Source: Alphaproteobacteria bacterium (GTDB lineage: Bacteria > Pseudomonadota > Alphaproteobacteria > Rs-D84). Taken from it: a stretch of DNA of 9,364 bases. Of the stretch, positions 1 through 6,695 are shown in pieces. The position numbers and the translations under genes are program-made. The stretch's first letter is position 1, and each line of letters begins with the position of its first letter. The notes under the pieces were generated by a model. That model was not told the origin of the DNA and did not search any database. It worked only from the letters and a program-made list of their open reading frames with translations. The stretch spans positions 1 through 9,364 of the forward strand of contig JAGCRE010000015.1 in the NCBI GenBank assembly GCA_017964865.1, in the 5' to 3' direction.

Positions 1-380
1 ATTTGCTGCATAGTTAAAATATCTGTTACTTCGTTCAATGTTCCAATGCCGCCCGGTAATATGATAAATGCGTCAGATAATTCGAACATTTTTTGTTTTC
101 GTTCGTTTACCCCGGGGACAATATGAACATCAATTCCTTTATGGACGGGTTCTTGCAGTGCGGCAACATGTTCGGTGGAAATGCCTGTTACATGTGCCCC
201 ATTACTAAGTGCGGCACCAGCCACAGTACCCATCAAACCAACATCGCCACCGCCAAATACCATATTAAGGCCATTTTTCCCAATCAATTCGCCCATCAGT
301 TCTGCATCGCTTACAAATGCGGGGTTCAATCCAAATTCATGTCCGCAATAAACTGCAACTGTTTTAATTTTTCGTTTCAT
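1..380 (-). CDS. LOG-family nucleotide phosphoribohydrolase (TIGR00730-like), 5' part only
   Basis: The reading frame opens at the ATG at 380 and runs off the left edge, giving 126 N-terminal residues. A Rossmann-like start (KTVAVYCG, residues 7-13) is followed by GGGDVGLMG (43-51), an ERK triad (93-95) and the family signature PGGIGTLNE (109-117). These are the substrate-binding and catalytic motifs of the LOG family, long mis-named 'lysine decarboxylase'. Characterised members hydrolyse cytokinin riboside 5'-monophosphates or other nucleoside monophosphates to free base plus ribose 5-phosphate; the bacterial substrate is often AMP-like and cannot be fixed here. No signal peptide is seen, so it should be cytoplasmic. 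A Shine-Dalgarno-like AAGGGA lies about 8 bases before the ATG. It is transcribed divergently from tilS across a 48-base gap. Family assignment is firm; the C-terminus is outside the window. Confidence 0.9.
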   Translation of the reverse strand, partial: MKRKIKTVAVYCGHEFGLNPAFVSDAELMGELIGKNGLNMVFGGGDVGLMGTVAGAALSNGAHVTGISTEHVAALQEPVHKGIDVHIVPGVNERKQKMFELSDAFIILPGGIGTLNEVTDILTMQQ

Positions 381-404
381 TTCTTTTTCCCTTTATTTTT
401 AGAA

Positions 405-433
405 ATTATATCATAAAATGGCGGTATTATGAA
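405..433 (-). promoter_or_regulatory. Candidate promoter for the LOG-family gene
   Basis: On the minus strand a perfect TATAAT (405-410) sits 17 bases downstream of TTCATA (428-433, 4 of 6 to the -35 consensus). The predicted start near 398 gives a leader of about 18 bases containing the AAGGGA ribosome site. The -35 overlaps the tilS start codon on the other strand, so the two genes may share regulation. Read by eye, not tested. Confidence 0.5.
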
Positions 434-1409
434 TCAAAAGTTTATTGATTTTATGCGTAAATTCTATGGGAAAAAATTGGCTGTCGCGGTAAGTGGCGGT
501 ATTGATTCCATCGCGTTATTATACTGGTTGGCTGAAATTGGTGCGGATATCGTATGTCTGCACGTGAATCATGGGTTGCGTGCCGCCGCAGAAACCGAAG
601 AAAAATATGTTCGCGATACGTGTAAAAAATTAAATGTTCCTTTTTATGCATTTTATTGGTCGGGCGATAAACCCGAAACGGGGGTCGAAGCCGCCGCCCG
701 GGCCGCACGATACAAAATGATGACCGATTTTTGTCATGAAAATGGCATTGAATATCTGCTGACCGCACACCAGGCAGATGATCAAATCGAAACCTTTTTA
801 ATGAATCTGGGGCGGGGCAGTGGGGTTTTTGGCCTGTCATCTATGCAGCCGATTGCCGAACGCGATGGCATTAAAATTGTTCGGCCGTTGTTAAATGTTT
901 TTCGTGCGGAATTACAGGAATATCTGGATACACGTGGCATTAAATACTTTACCGATGAAATGAATCTGGACACGCGTTATACCCGCGTTCGTATCCGTCA
1001 AAATCGGCATTTGTTGCACGACAAACTGGGAATCAGTGATGACCGTATTTTACTGGCGATTGAAAATTTGAATCGTGTGCGTTGCACAATCGCAAATGAC
1101 GTTGATAAATTGGTTGCCGATGTTATGGGAAATAATTTTGCGATGTTTCGTGATTCTTTTCTATTTGACCTGGGGGCAGACATTAGATTAAAGTTTATCG
1201 GAACGCTGATTCAAAAAATTGGGGGGGACGAATATCAACCACGCTTGAATTCACTGCGTTTAGCATTGGAAAAATTGAACAACAATTGCAAATTCACATT
1301 GGGGCATTGCACAATTCGTCGCCTGGGGGAACGCATTTTGATTGTTCGCGAAGGGGCAAAAACAACATTCAGGATTCGATATGGGAAAAATAAACAAATT
1401 AAAAAATAA
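429..1409 (+). CDS. tilS: tRNA(Ile)-lysidine synthase TilS
   Basis: TilS uses ATP and lysine to convert C34 of the CAU-anticodon tRNA-Ile to lysidine, switching it from Met to Ile identity so that AUA is read correctly; it is normally essential and cytoplasmic. The 326-residue product has the PP-loop SGGIDS (22-27) for ATP pyrophosphate binding, HVNHGLR (45-51), TAHQADDQIET (112-122) and the basic R-x-R-I-R-Q-N segment (186-192) usual in this N-type ATP pyrophosphatase family. At 326 residues it is shorter than E. coli TilS (about 430) and appears to have at most a reduced C-terminal tRNA-binding region; short forms are common in other bacteria. The ribosome site is weak (GGCGG just upstream). 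The 3' end overlaps ftsH by 29 bases, so the two are very probably cotranscribed and translationally coupled. Confidence 0.95.
   Translation: MNQKFIDFMRKFYGKKLAVAVSGGIDSIALLYWLAEIGADIVCLHVNHGLRAAAETEEKYVRDTCKKLNVPFYAFYWSGDKPETGVEAAARAARYKMMTDFCHENGIEYLLTAHQADDQIETFLMNLGRGSGVFGLSSMQPIAERDGIKIVRPLLNVFRAELQEYLDTRGIKYFTDEMNLDTRYTRVRIRQNRHLLHDKLGISDDRILLAIENLNRVRCTIANDVDKLVADVMGNNFAMFRDSFLFDLGADIRLKFIGTLIQKIGGDEYQPRLNSLRLALEKLNNNCKFTLGHCTIRRLGERILIVREGAKTTFRIRYGKNKQIKK
1371..1374 (+). promoter_or_regulatory. Shine-Dalgarno site that fixes the ftsH start
   Basis: AGGA lies six bases before the ATG at 1381, inside the end of tilS. An in-frame TTG at 1342 would add 13 residues, but these are polar, unlike a usual FtsH N-terminus, and that codon has no matching site. 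Confidence 0.6.
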
Positions 1410-3273
1410 ATTACCACACGTATCACGTGATAAATCAACATGGATTTTAATTGTACCGGTATTGATTATCGGTGCACTGGCGATAATGTCGTTTGGCAAT
1501 AATGGTTCAATGTTAAAACCGACCGGTACCACGCGTCCAGTGGAATTGACTTTTTCGGATGTTCTGCGTCGTGCCGACGATATTAAAACGATGAAAATTC
1601 GCGGAAATGATGCAAGTGGCACATTAAAAGACGGCACGCAATACAACGCAACAATTACGTATGACCCAGAATTATTGTCTAAAATCGCGGCCAGTGGGGC
1701 CAGCATATCGATAAACGCATCCAAGACTTTTTGGGATTATATGTGGACTGTATTTCCTATTTTGCTTTGGGTTCTGTTTTTCTTGTTTTTATTTCGTGGA
1801 CCACGTGGCGGAATTGGACGCAGTATCATTGGGCAAAACCCAACAAAATTGACCGTTGGTAATGATAAAAAGACAACGTTCAAAGATGTGGCTGGGATTG
1901 ATGCCGAAAAACAAGAATTGATGGAAATCGTCGATTTCTTGAAAAACAAAGATAAATTTCGTGCGGTTGGTGCACGTGTGCCGCGTGGCGTATTGTTGTC
2001 GGGTGAACCGGGAACGGGTAAAACATTACTGGCACGTGCAATCGCCGGTGAAGCAAACGTTCCGTTTTTTGCCGCATCGGGCAGTGATTTTTCTGGAATA
2101 ATCGTTGGCCTGGGGGTTGCAAAAATCAAAGAAATGTTTGAAATGGCAAAACGTAATGCACCATGTATTTTGTTTATTGATGAAATTGATGCCATTGGAC
2201 AAAAACGCAGCACCCAGATTCACAACGACCAAGACCGCGAACAGACATTGAATCAATTACTGATTGAAATGGACGGTTTTGCAAATAATACGGGAATAAT
2301 CGTATTGGGGGCGACAAATCGTGTTGATATGCTGGACCCGGCATTACTGCGTCCGGGCCGTTTTGACCGCCAGGTGTATATTGAATTGCCAGACTTGGCC
2401 GGCCGGAACGAGATTTTGAACCTTTATGCCAATCGGGTAAAATTATCCAAAGATATTGATTTAATGGGTGTTGCACGTGGCACAACCGGATTTTCGGGGG
2501 CCGATTTGGAAAACCTGTTGAACGAAGCAGCCCTGTGTGCGGTTCGTATGGGACATAAAGAAATAACAAACGAAGATATGGACGAAGCCCGTGATAAAAT
2601 TATGATGGGCCCACGCAAGGTGCGTAAGATTCGCGATACGGATAAAAAATTGACCGCCTATCACGAGGCCGGCCATGCCTTTGTCAGTCAGCACTATGCG
2701 GACATTACCGACCCAATTCACAAGGCAACAATTATTCCACGTGGTCGTGCGTTGGGTATGGTTCAACATTTACCTATTGATGACAAGGTTTCAATGACCC
2801 TGGCCGAGGTTCGTGCACAATTATCGGTATCACTGGCGGGGCGTGCGGCCGAAGAAATTTTCTTTGGTGCAAATAAAATCACAACGGGTGCAGAAAGTGA
2901 TATTGCGGGTGCAACGCGTTTGGCACGTTATTCAATAACAACGGCCGGTTTGTCTAATAAAATCGGCACCGTTGCGGTTAACCAGGCAACAACATTTGGT
3001 GGTCGTTCAGCACTGGAAAATGCGTCTGAAAAAACCGCAGAATTGGTTGATGCCGAAATTCGCGATTGGATGAACGCTGCACATAATGATGCGGTTAAAA
3101 TTATCACCAGCAACAAGAAAATTGTTGAAAAATTGGCGGGTGAATTACTGAAACGTGAAACATTGACGGGTGATGAAATCCGCGAGATTATTGGTGGAAA
3201 AAAGGCTGATAAAAAGCCCGCAAAAAAGACGGTAAAAAAGCCAATCACAAAAACAAAAAAGGTTAGTGATTAA
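1381..3273 (+). CDS. ftsH: ATP-dependent zinc metalloprotease FtsH, with divergent pore loop
   Basis: FtsH is the membrane-anchored AAA+ protease that extracts and degrades damaged membrane proteins and short-lived regulators; it works as a hexamer. The 630-residue product shows TM1 (about 19-39), a periplasmic domain (40-117), TM2 (118-138), Walker A GEPGTGKT (208-215), Walker B ILFIDE (263-268), the second region of homology with ATNR (311-314) and arginine fingers in RPGRFDR (324-330), the zinc site HEAGH (428-432) and a likely third zinc ligand in GAESD (D507). Three things are odd. Walker A has Glu where FtsH usually has Pro (GPPGTGKT). Pore loop 1 reads IIVG (240-243) where E. coli has MFVG, so the pore Phe is missing. 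The last 24 residues contain 11 lysines. All ATPase and protease catalytic residues are kept, so it should be active. It is the second gene of the tilS-ftsH unit and ends at a strong terminator. Confidence 0.97.
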   Translation: MGKINKLKNKLPHVSRDKSTWILIVPVLIIGALAIMSFGNNGSMLKPTGTTRPVELTFSDVLRRADDIKTMKIRGNDASGTLKDGTQYNATITYDPELLSKIAASGASISINASKTFWDYMWTVFPILLWVLFFLFLFRGPRGGIGRSIIGQNPTKLTVGNDKKTTFKDVAGIDAEKQELMEIVDFLKNKDKFRAVGARVPRGVLLSGEPGTGKTLLARAIAGEANVPFFAASGSDFSGIIVGLGVAKIKEMFEMAKRNAPCILFIDEIDAIGQKRSTQIHNDQDREQTLNQLLIEMDGFANNTGIIVLGATNRVDMLDPALLRPGRFDRQVYIELPDLAGRNEILNLYANRVKLSKDIDLMGVARGTTGFSGADLENLLNEAALCAVRMGHKEITNEDMDEARDKIMMGPRKVRKIRDTDKKLTAYHEAGHAFVSQHYADITDPIHKATIIPRGRALGMVQHLPIDDKVSMTLAEVRAQLSVSLAGRAAEEIFFGANKITTGAESDIAGATRLARYSITTAGLSNKIGTVAVNQATTFGGRSALENASEKTAELVDAEIRDWMNAAHNDAVKIITSNKKIVEKLAGELLKRETLTGDEIREIIGGKKADKKPAKKTVKKPITKTKKVSD

Positions 3274-3274
3274 T

Positions 3275-3300
3275 AAAAACGCACCGTTTGGTGCGTTTTT
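3275..3300. terminator. Bidirectional intrinsic terminator between ftsH and the methyltransferase gene
   Basis: An 11-base inverted repeat (AAAAACGCACC, 3275-3285, with GGTGCGTTTTT, 3290-3300) encloses the loop GTTT. An A-run on one side and a T-run on the other make it work in both directions: for ftsH on the plus strand and for the methyltransferase, whose stop codon (3299-3301) touches the stem, on the minus strand. Its 16-base core recurs at 7273-7288. Confidence 0.9.
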
Positions 3301-3883
3301 ATTTTTGCAAATCATAAACGAATAATTTGTGTGGAAATTTATGACGACCATAGTGTGTGCAACCATGTCCAACATCAATAATTCGTGTTGGTGTTAACCC
3401 ATTGATTGGCACATCAAACGTTATTATCACATTAAACTTGTCAACATATTCTGCCAGTCTGTGATTTACATTTGGCCCCAGATATGCAACACCAATATCA
3501 AATCGTGGTGATGTTTTCATGTATTCAAACGCATCGCATTTTATAATTTGGACGTGTGAACGTTTGATAAAGTTCACTATTCGTGCGACCGTAATTGTAA
3601 ATGGCATATTTTCCAACGCGACAACAGATATTTTGCGATGTTTGGCCACATATCGTGCCAATCCACCATAACCCGCACCAATATCACACAAAGACGTTGT
3701 GTGTGGAAAATGTTTATCTATTTCATTAACCAATGCCTGACGCAGATATTTCGAACTGGCCACATATGGAATTTGATTGTGAAAGATGCACCAAAAATAT
3801 TCAGCAGCACTGACAAATATGTATAATTCAATCAGTGCGATAAATACTAATACAGCAATAATAATACAGTATATCATAAACAT
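3299..3883 (-). CDS. Membrane-anchored class I SAM-dependent methyltransferase
   Basis: The 194-residue product begins with a long hydrophobic segment (about 4-34) that probably anchors it in the inner membrane, followed by a short connector with PYVASSKY (39-46). A SAM-binding motif I, LCDIGAGYGGL (65-75), and an acidic residue ending the next strand (E91, for ribose hydroxyls) identify a class I methyltransferase fold. The single N-terminal helix, the 'PYV-S-K' connector and the small domain recall the FAM173/ATPSCKMT lysine methyltransferases, but that is inference from layout, and the substrate cannot be named. It starts 5 bases after the M23 peptidase stop, so it is almost surely in the same operon. 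No good ribosome site is visible; a second in-frame ATG lies at 3877. The stop falls in the bidirectional terminator. Confidence 0.75.
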   Translation of the reverse strand: MFMIYCIIIAVLVFIALIELYIFVSAAEYFWCIFHNQIPYVASSKYLRQALVNEIDKHFPHTTSLCDIGAGYGGLARYVAKHRKISVVALENMPFTITVARIVNFIKRSHVQIIKCDAFEYMKTSPRFDIGVAYLGPNVNHRLAEYVDKFNVIITFDVPINGLTPTRIIDVGHGCTHYGRHKFPHKLFVYDLQK

Positions 3884-3888
3884 AAAAG

Positions 3889-5148
3889 TTACATCTGGAT
3901 AAACCAGTTTGGATTTTTTGATACCATTTCAATGCTTTCGTCCAGCGTCTTGCGATATTCCAAAAATTTCTTTTTGTCTTTATCGCCCAGGTTACTTATC
4001 GCCGGTAATTTAATTGTTAATGGGTTCACGTGTGTGCCGTTTTTAATAACCTCGTAATGCAAATGCGGTCCCGTCGATAATCCTGTTGAACCAACATATC
4101 CAATTGTTTGGCCCTGGCGAACGGTGGTTCCAACAACGACACCCTTGGCAAATTTAGACATATGGGCATACAACGTTTCAAAAGTGCCATTATGACGAAT
4201 TTTTACATAGTTTCCATGTCCACGATTAAATCCGCGTGCAACGACCCGACCGGCCCCGGCTGCGGGAATTGGTGTTCCGGTTGATGCACGGAAATCGACC
4301 CCTTTATGTGCACGTGTGAATCCCAATACCGGATGTTTACGTCCCGATGAAAAGTTACTTGTAACCTTTGCATTATTAATCGGTGTGCGTTTTAATGATT
4401 TAATTGCACCGTTGCCGTTTTCATCATAGTATCCCGATGTGCCGTCGCTTTTCTTAAACCGATACATTTTCACGTTGCCACGTAATGCTTCGAATTGCAC
4501 CGCCAAAACACGACCGTTATCGACTTTTTTGCCATCGGAAAAGTTTTCTTCGTATAAAACGGAAAAGTGTTGTCCGGCACGAACATCGCGTTCAAAGTCC
4601 ATTTCAAATGCCAGCAAATCAAACACATCAATTAAAATTCCGGCCGGAATACCCGCACGAACCCCCGCCAGATAAAAACTGTCACCATTTTTGATTTCGC
4701 CCGATTTATATACCGCCCGCGTGTCGCGTTCAACATCAATCGTATTGCAATTCCATCCACCGTTTTCAGTGCATGTTAATTCAACCTGTTTCCATGGGGA
4801 CGGAATAACAACAATTTTAGATACCGGTGAATCATTATCGGGGCGAACAAATTCGATTTTATCGCTGTCCGCACGCAGTGTTGATATGCCCGCATCTTTC
4901 TTTAATACATTGGCGATAGTATTTACGTCATTGTTGCTTAAACCATTCGCCATTAATATCTTGCCCAATGTGTCGCCCGATGTAACAACAACAACCGTCT
5001 TGCATTCAGTTGGTTCAACAACCGTATTCTTTGGTGTTCCACGATGTGTAATAACGACCGTAATTGCCACAAATGTTAATACAATTGCCAACGCCATCAC
5101 AAGATGGGATAAAAACGTTGGATTCATAATCTGTTTTACTTTTTTCAT
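3889..5148 (-). CDS. MepM-like M23 (LytM) peptidoglycan endopeptidase
   Basis: The 419-residue product has a short basic N-terminus, a transmembrane segment (about 12-34), a LysM/OapA-like region with VTSGDTLGKIL (55-65), a long middle domain and a C-terminal M23 domain. Zinc ligands and catalytic residues are visible: H281 and D285 in HKGVDFR, H329 in YAHMS, and HLH at 362-364 in GPHLHYEV. The layout matches MepM/YebA-type enzymes that cut peptide cross-links to allow cell-wall growth; active site in the periplasm. Complete motifs argue for an active enzyme rather than an EnvC/NlpD-type degenerate activator. In-frame ATGs also lie at 5157 and 5184, but 5148 is preferred: it gives an MKK start, and the upstream choices fall on or beyond the likely -10 box. 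The methyltransferase gene follows 5 bases downstream; prmC is divergent. Confidence 0.9.
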   Translation of the reverse strand: MKKVKQIMNPTFLSHLVMALAIVLTFVAITVVITHRGTPKNTVVEPTECKTVVVVTSGDTLGKILMANGLSNNDVNTIANVLKKDAGISTLRADSDKIEFVRPDNDSPVSKIVVIPSPWKQVELTCTENGGWNCNTIDVERDTRAVYKSGEIKNGDSFYLAGVRAGIPAGILIDVFDLLAFEMDFERDVRAGQHFSVLYEENFSDGKKVDNGRVLAVQFEALRGNVKMYRFKKSDGTSGYYDENGNGAIKSLKRTPINNAKVTSNFSSGRKHPVLGFTRAHKGVDFRASTGTPIPAAGAGRVVARGFNRGHGNYVKIRHNGTFETLYAHMSKFAKGVVVGTTVRQGQTIGYVGSTGLSTGPHLHYEVIKNGTHVNPLTIKLPAISNLGDKDKKKFLEYRKTLDESIEMVSKNPNWFIQM

Positions 5149-5163
5149 GGCGTGCATTATAAT
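5135..5163 (+). promoter_or_regulatory. Candidate leaderless promoter for prmC
   Basis: TTTACT (5135-5140, 4 of 6) lies 17 bases before a perfect TATAAT (5158-5163). Six bases separate this from the ATG at 5170, so the expected transcription start is the A of the start codon. The -10 is half of the palindrome ATTATAAT (5156-5163) shared with the opposite promoter. No Shine-Dalgarno is present. Confidence 0.6.
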
Positions 5164-5184
5164 AGTTTTATGGAAATAAATCAA
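5156..5184 (-). promoter_or_regulatory. Candidate leaderless promoter for the M23 peptidase operon
   Basis: On the minus strand TTGATT (5179-5184, 4 of 6) lies 17 bases before a perfect TATAAT (5156-5161). Seven bases then lead to the ATG at 5148, so transcription should begin at or one base before the start codon. The -10 overlaps that of prmC, so polymerase could occupy only one direction at a time. Confidence 0.6.
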
Positions 5185-5937
5185 GCGTTCACAATTTTAA
5201 GCAATGCATCCGATCCGCATATTGCCCGTATAATAACGGAAAAATACGGAACTATGTCGCGTTTTACGGTCTGGCGGGCGGCACGTAAATTACGACGTGG
5301 GGTGCCGGTTGCAAAAATTATCCATGAAAAGTGGTTTTATGGCCTGCCGTTTTATACCAATAAACATACATTGGACCCGCGACCCGACACCGAAACATTG
5401 GTGGAATCGGTGTTGGCTGATTGGCGGGACGCCAAGAATCTGCGTATTTTGGACCTGGGGACGGGAACGGGCTGTGTTGCAATATCGCTGTTGCGGGTTA
5501 TTCCGGGGGCGTCTGCAATTGGTCTTGATAAATCGTGGCGTGCATTACGTGTTGCACGTAAAAATGCACGCAAAATGAGTGTTTGTGCTGTTTTTGATAC
5601 GGTTCATGGAAATTTTAACAGTATCCATTTGGGCGAACAGTTTGATGTGATTGTTTCAAATCCGCCATATATCGCACGTGGCGACAAACGTGTTGATGCG
5701 GCGGCAAAATTTGACCCCGATATGGCCCTTTATGCGGAAAATAATGGATTGTCAGCATACGAACAAATTGCAACATCTGCACGTTCGGCAATTAAAATGT
5801 CTGGACGTATTTATCTGGAAATTGGGGCGGGTATGTCGCGTTCGGTTCGTTCGATTTTTGAAGGCACTGGTTGGAAATTCGTTCGGGCGGATAAAGATTT
5901 AAGTGGTAAAATTCGCGTTCTGGTGTTCAGTTTATAA
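5170..5937 (+). CDS. prmC: Peptide chain release factor N5-glutamine methyltransferase PrmC (HemK)
   Basis: PrmC methylates the Gln of the GGQ loop in release factors RF1 and RF2 using SAM, raising termination efficiency; it is cytoplasmic. The 255-residue product has a short helical N-terminal domain, the family block with FYGLPF (56-61) and DPRPDTETLVE (69-79), SAM motif I ILDLGTGTG (93-101) and the catalytic NPPY (164-167) that grips the glutamine. The 'LDPRPDTE' form, rather than 'LIPRPDTE', is one I associate with alphaproteobacteria. The N-terminal domain is about 20 residues shorter than in E. coli. The ATG at 5170 is chosen over an in-frame GTG at 5152, which would lie inside the promoter. 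The gene stands apart from prfA, its frequent partner, unless prfA lies outside the window. Its end overlaps the convergent hydrolase by 11 bases. Confidence 0.93.
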   Translation: MEINQAFTILSNASDPHIARIITEKYGTMSRFTVWRAARKLRRGVPVAKIIHEKWFYGLPFYTNKHTLDPRPDTETLVESVLADWRDAKNLRILDLGTGTGCVAISLLRVIPGASAIGLDKSWRALRVARKNARKMSVCAVFDTVHGNFNSIHLGEQFDVIVSNPPYIARGDKRVDAAAKFDPDMALYAENNGLSAYEQIATSARSAIKMSGRIYLEIGAGMSRSVRSIFEGTGWKFVRADKDLSGKIRVLVFSL

Positions 5938-6658
5938 ATTCCAATTTTTTAATCGAAATTGAATTGTGGGTTGCCCCCGGAATAACAATCATCTTGTTTT
6001 TACCAATCCACTTTTTTGAAAGTGTCATTGGCACGATTTTATCGTTTTCTGCAACATAATGCACCTGAGAAATGTGCGGCAATGTGTTCAGGTTAAGCGA
6101 GTGTGTAAGCGGTGCATCATTAAAATAGCCTGTCCAGTCGCTGTGATTCAAAACCCCGGCAATGGTTATCCATTGAATTACGTTAATATCATTGTGATTT
6201 TGTATAATTAACCCTGAAATCATCGCACCGCCCGAATATCCAACCAGTATTACCGGGCGTTTTCCGGCAATTGATTTAATGGCATTTGCAACGGAATCAA
6301 CCATTTGTTTTGAAAACCGTCCGGTTGTCCAATCAACCTGGGTGCATTTATCATCAATTATAAACTGACATGGTCGGGCAATATATACGACATTTGGCGA
6401 TGTGTCTGCCATTGCCATATCCCGAACAAAAGTCGAACGCGGGGTGGGGTTGTGTGTTGCAATGCCACGATTGTTAAATGCGTGTCCGTCGCCCTCGATA
6501 TAAATATGGACTGGGGCGGTCGCGTTTGTTATTTTCTGGGTTGTTGCAACGGCGTATAAATCGGGCGATTTAGGGGTAATAATGGTCATATTTTCATAAC
6601 TTGTGCCACAGACACACCCCGTCAAAATACATAAAAAGGCAAAAATTATTCGCTTCAT
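5927..6658 (-). CDS. Alpha/beta-hydrolase-fold lipoprotein
   Basis: The 243-residue product starts with a lipoprotein signal peptide: MKR, a hydrophobic stretch and the lipobox LTGC, making C15 the lipidated residue. The mature part has IYIEGDG (52-58), THNPTPR (68-74) and ARPCQF (94-99), a motif set seen in an uncharacterised bacterial alpha/beta-hydrolase family. The nucleophile elbow GYSGGA puts the catalytic Ser at 142, with likely Asp at 206 (ENDKIVP) and His at 231 (GATHNS), so the triad looks complete. It should be an esterase- or peptidase-like hydrolase tethered on the periplasmic side of a membrane; the substrate is unknown. There is no ribosome site before the ATG at 6658 and a -10-like box lies just upstream. 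Its stop codon lies inside the end of prmC (11-base tail-to-tail overlap), with no terminator visible between them. Confidence 0.85.
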   Translation of the reverse strand: MKRIIFAFLCILTGCVCGTSYENMTIITPKSPDLYAVATTQKITNATAPVHIYIEGDGHAFNNRGIATHNPTPRSTFVRDMAMADTSPNVVYIARPCQFIIDDKCTQVDWTTGRFSKQMVDSVANAIKSIAGKRPVILVGYSGGAMISGLIIQNHNDINVIQWITIAGVLNHSDWTGYFNDAPLTHSLNLNTLPHISQVHYVAENDKIVPMTLSKKWIGKNKMIVIPGATHNSISIKKLEFIN

Positions 6659-6666
6659 AATACGAT

Positions 6667-6695
6667 ATTTTACGGGTTTGACATAAAAAATCCAA
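6667..6695 (-). promoter_or_regulatory. Candidate promoter for the hydrolase lipoprotein gene
   Basis: On the minus strand TAAAAT (6667-6672, 5 of 6) lies 17 bases after TTGGAT (6690-6695, 3 of 6) and 8 bases before the ATG at 6658. The predicted start, about 6659-6660, would give a leader of two bases or fewer, as proposed for prmC and the M23 gene. The -35 is weak. Confidence 0.4.

Noticed and set aside
93..416. Plus-strand open frame of 107 codons
   Set aside because: It is antisense to the clear LOG-family gene, is Cys/Phe/His-rich with no family likeness and has no ribosome site. It is a shadow frame.
1221..1227. Run of seven G in tilS after a run of A, as a phase-variation switch or frameshift
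   Set aside because: The frame is intact through the run and all downstream TilS sequence to the ftsH overlap is consistent. Phase variation of a normally essential enzyme is unlikely.
1342..1380. TTG at 1342 as the ftsH start
   Set aside because: It would add 13 polar residues before the usual short N-terminus. The ATG at 1381 has an AGGA site at ideal spacing.
5152..5169. GTG at 5152 as the prmC start
   Set aside because: It would add six residues not typical of PrmC and lies within the proposed -10 region. The ATG at 5170 has better spacing.
5943..5962. AT-rich inverted repeat after prmC (CAATTT...AAATTG) as a terminator
   Set aside because: The stem is six weak pairs with no GC core and no following T-run, and it lies inside the hydrolase coding region.
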